A stretch of 64,000 nucleotides of DNA from positions 310,001 through 374,000 of the forward strand of contig CAWAYH010000011.1 in assembly GCA_963786195.1 (NCBI GenBank), written 5' to 3'. Positions 57,611 through 64,000 of the stretch are shown here, in pieces. Under the pieces are notes generated by a model that saw nothing but the letters and a program-made list of their open reading frames with translations, did not search any database and was not told where the DNA came from. Every line of letters starts with the position of its first letter. Positions within the stretch are counted from its first letter, which is position 1. The stretch comes from CAWAYH01 sp963786195 (lineage in GTDB: Bacteria; Acidobacteriota; Vicinamibacteria; Vicinamibacterales; 2-12-FULL-66-21). The position numbers and the translations under genes are program-made.

Positions 57611-57643
57611 ACCCTCTCATCTTGTTGCCCTAAAGGAGCAGCG

Positions 57644-57970
57644 GTGGAGAAGCTGGATATCCCCCAGGGAACGCTCGACCTGATGATCCTGACGATCCTC
57701 ACCCGGGAACCCCTCCACGGGTATGGCATCTCTCAGAAGCTCACGGCTCTCAGCCACGACAATTTTCAGGTCAATCCCGGATCGCTCTTTCCCTCGCTGT
57801 ATCGCCTGGAGCAGGACGGCAAGCTGAAAGCCGAGTGGCGGCCGACGGAGAACAACCGGAACGCCAAGTACTACCGGCTGACGCCGGCCGGGCGAAAGCA
57901 GCTCGAACAGCATCGGCGCCGTTGGGATCGCATTGCATTCGCCGTCTCGAGCGTGCTTGAGGGCGCATGA
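57644..57970 (+). CDS. PadR-family transcriptional regulator
   Basis: A 108-residue winged-helix regulator of the acidobacterial ADOP-linked type: IPQGTLDLMILTILTREPLH, GYGISQKL, VNPGSLFPSLYRLEQDGKL (recognition helix) and KYYRLTPAGRKQLE. GTG start with AAGGAG. Its TGA overlaps the ATG of ADOP permease 5 (ATGA), so the pair is translationally coupled. The ligand is unknown. Confidence 0.93.
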   Translation: MEKLDIPQGTLDLMILTILTREPLHGYGISQKLTALSHDNFQVNPGSLFPSLYRLEQDGKLKAEWRPTENNRNAKYYRLTPAGRKQLEQHRRRWDRIAFAVSSVLEGA

Positions 57971-60634
57971 CCCTGCTCCATCGCCTCGCGTCTGTGCTGC
58001 GTTGGATCTTCCATCGGGATCAAGCGGAGCGGCGCCTGGACGACGAGTTCCAGGCTTACATCGAGATGTCTGCTGCCGACAAGGTGCGCGATGGCCTGAC
58101 GCCCGATCAGGCGCGGCGTCTGGCGATACTCGAGCTTGGCGGCGTCGAACCGGCCAAGGAGCGCGTTCGCACCTATCGGCACGGGGGCTGGCTCGATGAT
58201 GTCGGGCGGGACGTGCGGTATGCCGTCCGCATGTTCGTCAGGAATCCCGGCTTCACCGCGACCGCGGTCCTGACGCTGACGCTCGGCATCGGCGCCAACA
58301 CCGCGATCTTCAGCCTGATCGACGCGTTGATGCTGCGATGGCTGCCGGTCCGCAATCCTCAGGAACTCGTCCAGATCTCATTTCGTGAGCCGGATGCGTG
58401 GCACTCCGGCAGCGACAGCCTGTCTTACGCGATCGTCGGAGCGCTTGACGATCAGCGCGACATCTTTGCCGGCGTGGCCGGATTCAGCGGGTGCAGCTTC
58501 GAGGTGGGTCCCCAGGGATCCTTGACGCGAGTCCGGGGCGCGCTGGTCACCGGCGGATTCTACGAGACGCTCGGCCTGCAACCGGCACTCGGACGTCTGC
58601 TCACGCGAGAGGACGACCGGGCCGGGGCGCCGCTGGTGGCGGTGATCAGCCATGGCTACTGGGAGCGGCAGTTCGCCCGCGACACCGGAGTCGTGGGACA
58701 GAACATTCGCATAGGCGGAATCCCCGTGACGATCGTCGGTGTCAGCCCACGCGGGTTCGTTGGCGCCGACGTCGGATCGATCGCCGACATCACGATGACA
58801 CCGCCCGCGCTCCGGTGGGTCAATCCGCGCGACGGGCCGTTGCTGAGCCCGGGCAATTTCTGGTTGCGCGTGCTCGCGCGGCCACGCGCGGGCATTCCGC
58901 CGACGGAAGCCGCCGCACGTCTGAATGCAGTGTGGCCCCAGATTTCGGACCCCGTGATCGCGCGGCACTGGCCCGCTCCACGCCGAAAGGCGATCGCCGA
59001 TTCCGTGTTCTATCTCAGTCCCGGTGGTACGGGCTGGACGAATCTCCGGGACGTCTACCGAAAGCCGCTCTTCGTCCTGATGGCCGTGGTCGGCCTCGTA
59101 CTCCTCGTGGCCTGTGCCAACGTTGCGAGCCTGTTACTGGCTCGCGCAGCGTCCCGTCAAAAAGAGATAGCGATCCGCCTGGCCATCGGCGCGGGCCGGG
59201 GCCGGATCGTCCGTCAGCTCCTGATCGAGAGCATCTCGCTTTCGGCGATCGGAGGGGCGCTTGGCGTGGAACTGGCCTGGCTCTGCGGCCGGTTTCTCGT
59301 TGACCTGATCTCGACCGGACCGTCCGAAATCGTGCTCGATCTCACACCCAACTGGCGCGTCCTGGCCTTCACCAGTACGGTTGCGGTCGCGACGTGCGTG
59401 CTGTTCGGTCTCGCGCCGGCGCTGCAGGCGACGGCCACCGCACCATCTGCGGTGCTCAAGGAGACCGCCAGCCCCGGCCGCTCCCGATCGCGGCTGCTGC
59501 ACATCGCTGGTGGGCGCGCAGGTGGCACTCTCGCTGGTGCTCCTCGCCGGCGCCGGCCTCTTCGTTCGAACGCTGCAGAACCTTCAGAACCTCGATCCGG
59601 GCTTCCGCGCCGACGGTGTGCTGCTGGTGGAGTTCGATCGCGGTGGGACGATTGCCCCCCGCGCGCTTCTCGACGACGTTCGACGTGTGCCCGGCGTGCT
59701 ATCCGCGAGCCTTACCACGCACACACCGCTGAGTGGATCGACGTGGAGCGAACCAGCGGTGCCAGCCGGCCAACGGATCCCGGACCTCGACAACGCCTTC
59801 TTCATCGGCGCGGGGTCACGCTTCTTCGAAACGATGCAGATTCAGCTGCTGTCGGGGCGGGACTTTGCGAGTCAGGACACCATGGGCGGCCCCGAGGTCG
59901 CAATCGTCAACGAAGCGTACGCGCTGCGGCACTTTCCGGACCGGAATCCGCTCGGACAGCGACTCTCGTCCATGGTCAGAGGGGCGCCAAAGGAACTCGA
60001 GATCGTCGGCCTCGTCAGGAACACGAATATCAACGGCCTGCGCAAGGCGCCGCCGCCAACTGTCTACGTGGCGTACGAGCAGCTGAAGAAATGGGAGTTC
60101 TCAACGACGCTGGCCGTGCGGGCTGCTGGCCGCCTGACCGACGTGGCGTCCGAGATCCAGCGCGCGCTTCAACCGAGACTGCCGGCCAGACCGATCGAGG
60201 TTCGCCCGCTGTCTACCCAGGTCGAGATGACGCTGATCCAGGAGCGGATGATGGCCACGCTCGCGAGTGGATTCGGCCTGCTTGCCCTGATCCTGGCCTG
60301 CGTCGGGCTGTACGGACTGCTCGCGTACACCGTGGCGCAGCGCACCAAAGAAATTGGCATTCGCATGGCGCTTGGCGCGCAGCGAAAAGGTGTCGTGTCG
60401 CTCATCCTCAAGGGTGGCATCCGTCTCGTGTTGATCGGCATCGCGCTGGGTGTGCCGGCAGCGTGGCTGTCGTCCCGCTGGGTGGCGTCGATGCTGTTTG
60501 GCCTGACGCCGACCGATCCCTCGACCCTTGCGGGAGCCATTCTGATTCTGGCCGCCGCCGCGCAGTTCGCTGCGTACATCCCCGCGCGCCGGGCGTCCCG
60601 CCTGGATCCGCTGACGGCGCTGCGGCACGATTAG
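57967..60634 (+). CDS. ADOP-type MacB/FtsX-like permease 5 (one frameshift)
   Basis: About 888 residues, with an N-terminal extension of ADOP type (DDEFQAYIEMSAADKVRDGL, QARRLAILELGG). TM VLTLTLGIGANTAIFSLIDA; PCD domain; LLVACANVASLLLARAASRQ; then a shift near 59505, and VGAQVALSLVLLAGAGLFVR, GLLALILACVGLYGLLAYTV and KEIGIRMALGAQRKG. Ends PARRASRLDPLTALRHD. Coupled to PadR by ATGA. Followed immediately by repeat copy C. Confidence 0.9.
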
Positions 60635-60635
60635 T

Positions 60636-60740
60636 TATCCGAGGGGCGTTCGCCCCTCGGACTCCCCCACACGCACTCTCGCGCGCCGCGTCGCCGGCGC
60701 GCTCCGGTCGCGCGGCTCGCTCGCGATGCTCGCTCGCACT
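60636..60740 (+). repeat. Composite intergenic repeat, copy C
   Basis: Starts 2 bases after the stop of ADOP permease 5: TCCGAGGGGCG-TT-CGCCCCTCGGA (60638-60661), then CTCCCCCACACGC, CGCGCCGCGTCGCCGGCGCG, GCTCCGGTCGCGCGG and CTCGCTCGCGATGCTCGCTC. This uninterrupted copy shows what copy A looked like before its insertion. The remaining 220 bases up to the next gene hold small GC hairpins but nothing I can name. Confidence 0.85.
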
Positions 60741-60958
60741 GTGGCGACCACACCGGCAAAATGCGGACGGTTGCGTCCGCCCCGCGGGCGCGATAGAGTC
60801 TTATCTGGCGCTGATCCTCGCCCAACCTCGATGGCCTTCCCCCGGCGAAGGCCCTTGCCGAGGCAAAGGGGGGCATACCCCCGGATCGGTATGACAACCT
60901 TCGCGTCGCGGACGCGCTGCCGGGGGGCTTCGTTCGCGAAATGTCGAAGGAGATCGTC

Positions 60959-61609
60959 ATGCCGAAGCAGAAAGACCTCAAGCGTCTCGTTCGCGCCCGC
61001 ATGCAGAAAACCGGCGAGGCGTACACCGCCGCGCGGCTTCAAGTCCTGAAAAAATCCGAACCAGTACCCGGCTACGCGGCGCTCGCGGGGATGAGCGAAG
61101 CGACTATCAGCAAACAGACCGGCCGCACGTGGGCGGAGTGGGTGCGCGTGCTCGATGCCGCGCGCGCGACGGAGAAACCCCACGGTGAGATTGCCGCGTA
61201 CGTGTCGTCGCTCGGCACGCCAGACTGGTGGAGCCAGATGGTGACCGTCGGGTACGAGCGGATCCGCGGCTTGCGCGACAAGGGACAGCGTCGGGGCGGC
61301 TGGTACGAAGCGAGCAAGAGCCGCACGTTCGACGTTCCTGTGGCCACGCTGTTCAAGGCGGTCCAGAATCCGCGGACGCGCAAGCGGTGGCTCCCCGCGA
61401 AGATCACCGTACGCACCGCGACGCCGAGCAAGAGCATTCGCGTCACGTGGGGTGACGACCAGCTCGTGCAGTTCTTCTTCATGCCGAAGGGCGCCGCGAA
61501 GAGCACGGTGACGATTCAGCACCAGAAGCTGCCGGATCGTTCAGCCGCCGCGGCGACGAAGAAAGCCTGGGGCGAGTACTTCGATCAGCTTGGTGAGCTG
61601 TTGTCGTAG
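60959..61609 (+). CDS. SRPBCC (AHSA1-like) domain protein with DUF4287-type N-terminus
   Basis: A 216-residue protein. Residues 1-75 carry the DUF4287-like block TWAEWVRVLDAARATEKPHG and EIAAYVSSLGTPDWWSQMVT, VGYERIRGLRDKGQRRGG; residues 85-216 form a START/AHSA1-like fold (SRTFDVPVATLFKAVQNPRT, KRWLPAKITVRTATPSKSIR, DDQLVQFFFMPKGAAKSTVT). Start at ATG 60959 with AAGGAG; an earlier ATG at 60941 lacks a ribosome site. Likely binds a hydrophobic ligand or acts as a cochaperone; unknown. Intact. Confidence 0.75.
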   Translation: MPKQKDLKRLVRARMQKTGEAYTAARLQVLKKSEPVPGYAALAGMSEATISKQTGRTWAEWVRVLDAARATEKPHGEIAAYVSSLGTPDWWSQMVTVGYERIRGLRDKGQRRGGWYEASKSRTFDVPVATLFKAVQNPRTRKRWLPAKITVRTATPSKSIRVTWGDDQLVQFFFMPKGAAKSTVTIQHQKLPDRSAAAATKKAWGEYFDQLGELLS

Positions 61610-61655
61610 CGATTGCAGCGCATGCGGCGGTCGGCGTCCGATGCCGACCGCCACC

Positions 61656-62873
61656 TTAGATGAGCTTCCTCGGCGTCAGCGTCGTTTTGAAGGTCTTTTC
61701 TCCTCGACGAATCGTCAGCTCGTACGCCACGGGCTTCTCAAACATCTCGTAGATCTTCGAGACCGTGAGGTCCGCGGCCGGAGTGCCGTTGATCGACGCA
61801 ATCGTGTCGCCTTCAACGAGGCCCGCATCGGTCGCGGGCGATTGCTCGAGCACTTCGTGGACGCGGAACGTGCGGTAATCAGAGCCTCCGGCGCGCAGGG
61901 CGACACCGCTGATCGCACGGTCGAACGGATCGGCGAACGTGGGTGACGGTTCGAGGATGATGCGCCGGCGGCCGTAGTCGAGGAAGAGTCGGAACCTGCT
62001 CGCGATCTGGGCGCCGATATTGCCCGCCAGCGAGGGATTGGCCATTGCGCCTGCTTTGTCCTCTGAAAACATCGTGATGGGGTTCTCGATCGTGAACCTC
62101 CCGATCCGCAGGGCGGCCACTCGTCCGATCCGTCCGACCGTTCGGCCGCCGGCGCCGGCGGCGCCGATCGCGCGAATGGTGTTCGATCCCGGACCGAGCA
62201 GGTTGTGCTGGACAACGAATGGACTGTGGAGGATGAGCGCCATCCCCGAGCCGATATCCAGCACGAATCGCTGCTCGAAGGGCTGGCCGCCCAGCGGGGT
62301 GAGCGTGGCCGTCAGCACCGGGTGGCCGTTCGATTCGAATTCGAGCGGCAGCGTCTGGCCCTGACCGCTGTAGACAAAGGTCTCGCGATTGTGAAGCCTC
62401 AGCGTGCGTGCCTGGTAGTCGAGCTCCAGCACGAACTGCTTGATGAACTCGCCGCCGATGATGCCATGCACGTCGCGCCCCAACCCGGACGACAACACGG
62501 GCAGCGGCAGCGCCAGCCGTACTGGTTCAACATACGCGTCGAGGCCGACGAGCGACCACGTGGCCTCTTGGACCTGTCTGCCCGATTGCGATCCGGAACC
62601 CGCTCCGCCCGTGTTGACGGATCCGTACAGTGACAGGCCGAGCTCCTTCGCGACATCCGTCCTGATAATCGCGATACTGGCGCCGGTGTCGAGGACGAAC
62701 GACAGCGGCCGTGATTTGTTCACGCTGACGTTCACGATGACGTGGCGGTTCGCCAGTTCGAATGGGATCGTGACAGGCGGCGTCGCAGACTGTTGTGGGA
62801 CCAGGGCACGCGGCGGCGTACTCGTGCCAACAACAAGGGACGCGGCGAGGGCAGCGACTGCTGTGAGCTTCAT
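61656..62873 (-). CDS. Secreted single-chain retropepsin-like aspartic protease with PDZ domain
   Basis: A 405-residue exported protein. Signal peptide (VAALAASLVVGTS), then a first aspartic-protease lobe with FVLDTGASIAII and HGIIGGEFIKQFVLELDY; a second lobe with FVLDIGSGMALIL and LAGNIGAQIASRFRLFLDY; then a PDZ domain (VHEVLEQSPATDAGLVEGDT, IASINGTPAADLT). In the second lobe the motif is DIG and not DTG, so it may still supply the partner Asp. Both lobes are in one chain, unlike dimeric retropepsins. GGAGG precedes the ATG, which overlaps the ArsR-like stop (ATGA). Intact. Confidence 0.82.
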   Translation of the reverse strand: MKLTAVAALAASLVVGTSTPPRALVPQQSATPPVTIPFELANRHVIVNVSVNKSRPLSFVLDTGASIAIIRTDVAKELGLSLYGSVNTGGAGSGSQSGRQVQEATWSLVGLDAYVEPVRLALPLPVLSSGLGRDVHGIIGGEFIKQFVLELDYQARTLRLHNRETFVYSGQGQTLPLEFESNGHPVLTATLTPLGGQPFEQRFVLDIGSGMALILHSPFVVQHNLLGPGSNTIRAIGAAGAGGRTVGRIGRVAALRIGRFTIENPITMFSEDKAGAMANPSLAGNIGAQIASRFRLFLDYGRRRIILEPSPTFADPFDRAISGVALRAGGSDYRTFRVHEVLEQSPATDAGLVEGDTIASINGTPAADLTVSKIYEMFEKPVAYELTIRRGEKTFKTTLTPRKLI

Positions 62874-63481
62874 GCACGGCCTCCTTGGGTAGCTGGCGTG
62901 GTGTCCGCGGCACGGCGGCCTTGCGGGACGCTGGGCACGAGGACGTACGTGAACTCGTGGAGCCGCGCGCGCGCTCGTCCAGGACGACCGCGGGCGAACA
63001 GCGCATGGATACGCTCGATGTGACCGTTGAGCGCCTCCAAGTCCTTGCCGGTCAGCCAGGCGGTCCGACGTCCGGCCCGCAGGTTGCGGCGGGGGCCCTC
63101 CACCTCCGCGAGCCCGGGCGCAAAAGCACGACGGAAGCCGCGTTCCGCACACCTCACCATCGTTGACACGACCTTGGCCGTGGCACGAGCCTGCCGGCGG
63201 TCGGCCAGGCGATAGACGAGTGTGACCGGCCGTCCCGGCACATCAAACGTCGCCGCATCGCCGCGCCTTGCGCCCCTCGTCCTGATCATGAGTCCCATGC
63301 GTTCGAGGACCCGCACGTGGTAGTAGAGGCTGTCGGGTGGGTACCCGAGAGCGTCCCCCAGCTGGGCAATCGTTGCCGGGCCCACGACTTCCAGCGCATC
63401 GAGCATGGCCGCCCTGACCGGCGACGCGACGGCGTTGACCTGCCGCACCTGGTGGAGATAGAAAGGACGTCCTCGTCCCAT
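62870..63481 (-). CDS. ArsR-like winged-helix regulator
   Basis: A 203-residue protein. The DNA-binding domain is at residues 15-95: VASPVRAAMLDALEVVGPAT, IAQLGDALGYPPDSLYYHVR (recognition helix) and VLERMGLMIRTRG. The C-terminal half is basic and helical (RATAKVVSTMVRCAERGFRR). The start ATG at 63481 lies inside a dyad, and no ribosome site is upstream, so the mRNA may be leaderless. Its stop overlaps the aspartic protease start, so they form an operon and the regulator probably controls the protease. Confidence 0.82.
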   Translation of the reverse strand: MGRGRPFYLHQVRQVNAVASPVRAAMLDALEVVGPATIAQLGDALGYPPDSLYYHVRVLERMGLMIRTRGARRGDAATFDVPGRPVTLVYRLADRRQARATAKVVSTMVRCAERGFRRAFAPGLAEVEGPRRNLRAGRRTAWLTGKDLEALNGHIERIHALFARGRPGRARARLHEFTYVLVPSVPQGRRAADTTPATQGGRA

Positions 63482-63506
63482 TGAAATATTCTAATATTTT
63501 TCAATG
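63479..63506. promoter_or_regulatory. Dyad covering the ArsR-like gene start codon
   Basis: CATTGAAA (63479-63486) and TTTCAATG (63499-63506) are exact inverted copies around an AT-rich centre. The left arm holds the start codon of the regulator on the minus strand, and the centre reads TAGAAT on that strand, a fair -10. Regulator binding here would block its own promoter. Confidence 0.65.
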
Positions 63507-63534
63507 AGACGGCGAAATGAGGATAAGGGTTGAT

Positions 63535-63637
63535 TGGCGCGAACGAGCGCAGCGAGTGAGCCTGGGGAGCGGAGCGGGGCCTGGGGCCCCCGCGAGCGTG
63601 CCAGTAGGGGAGTCCGAGGGGCGAAGCCCCTCGGATA
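63535..63637 (-). repeat. Composite intergenic repeat, copy D (divergent tail)
   Basis: On the minus strand the hairpin TCCGAGGGGC-TTC-GCCCCTCGGA (63635-63613) begins 6 bases after the stop of ADOP permease 6, then ACTCCCC, and a tail that differs from the other copies but still ends in a CTCACTCGCTGCGCTCG block. Confidence 0.75.
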
Positions 63638-63640
63638 ATG

Positions 63641-64000
63641 TTACAGCGTTCGCAGCGCCTGGAGGGGATCCAGTCGGCTGGCGCGGTACTGCAGGCACGA
63701 GCGCAGCGAGACAGGCGACGACTACGAGCAGCAGCGTGACCCCGCCAAAAGTCCAGGCATCGGTCGGGTTGATCCCGTAGAGAAATCCTTCGAGGAATCG
63801 GGTCAGCGCAAAGGCAAGCGCAATCCCGATGATGACGCCCGCGCCGGTCCACGTCATCGCCTGCCGAACCACCATCAGCGTCAAAGACCCCGGCGTCGCG
63901 CCGAGTGCGACGCGAAGGCCGATCTCGTGTGTCCGGGCGCGCACGAGAAATGACAGCACACCGTAAATCCCGAGGGCGGCAAGCGCCAGCGCGAGGATTC
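63641..64000 (-). CDS. ADOP-type MacB/FtsX-like permease 6, C-terminal part, cut by the window edge (one frameshift)
   Basis: The last third of a permease. It reads LALAALGIYGVLSFLVRART, HEIGLRVALGATPGSLTLMV, GVIIGIALAFALTRFLEGFL, and WTFGGVTLLLVVVACLAALV. Near 63700 it changes frame and ends YRASRLDPLQALRTL, TAA at 63643-63641. The start lies beyond base 64000. Repeat copy D follows the stop. Confidence 0.85.

Noticed and set aside
1..64000. Mobile island or prophage
   Set aside because: No integrase, transposase, phage structural gene or tRNA was found; only short palindromic repeats.

Overview
The window is GC-rich DNA from what looks like an acidobacterium, probably of the Vicinamibacteria (subdivision 6) type. 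This is inferred from gene content and not from a marker gene: six large orphan MacB/FtsX-like permeases of the ADOP type without ATPase partners, two of them led by PadR regulators, Gly/Arg-rich M14 peptidases, a PQQ-propeller protein, a bactofilin, and many secreted proteins with Sec or Tat leaders. No rRNA, tRNA, CRISPR array, integrase or phage gene was seen.

Layout. 1-2424: TAXI-TRAP transporter (binding protein end plus fused permease), heavily frameshifted; 2412-2964 a type IV pilin-like protein; 3116-5962 secreted M14 peptidase, ending at a shared terminator opposite a histone H1-like protein. 6673-10370: small protein, HerA/FtsK-like ATPase, lipoprotein phosphoesterase. 10348-12679 (minus): a TPR protein and a membrane protein whose soluble domain carries protein-kinase-like motifs. 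12764-15766: PadR plus ADOP. 15798-18155 (minus): YHS-domain and PQQ-propeller operon. 18335-19402: methyltransferase-rhodanese fusion. 19454-24250 (minus): SAM-I riboswitch, homoserine dehydrogenase, aspartokinase, cystathionine gamma-synthase family enzyme, glycosyltransferase. 24434-31347: LysE exporter, DUF1028, two PHP proteins, DUF2585, response regulator, bactofilin, GT2, serine hydrolase. 31597-34671: second M14 peptidase. 34674-37389 (minus): MFS, then SDR and DCC proteins. 38245-43942: ADOP, MATE, DinB and secreted proteins. 44297-47260: unusual S8 peptidase. 47278-49206: basic protein, zinc-ribbon protein, FMN hydroxyacid oxidase. 49449-60634: three ADOP permeases, one ADOP remnant, PhoX phosphatase, PadR. 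60959-64000: SRPBCC protein, ArsR plus retropepsin-PDZ operon, and a sixth ADOP cut by the edge.

Genes that appear to work together: the riboswitch-led homoserine/methionine genes; the overlapping TPR/kinase-like pair; the YHS/PQQ pair; PadR-ADOP pairs; SDR-DCC under a TetR-like operator; ArsR-protease under a dyad that covers its own start codon.

Two points affect every use of this annotation. First, there are roughly 35 apparent frameshifts, very unevenly spread, where conserved protein continues in another frame. I read most of these as base-calling indels and not as gene death, but cannot prove it. Second, several dispersed repeat families sit directly after stop codons or nested in each other, the clearest being a TCCGAGGGGC hairpin element present four times in the same orientation relative to the upstream gene.
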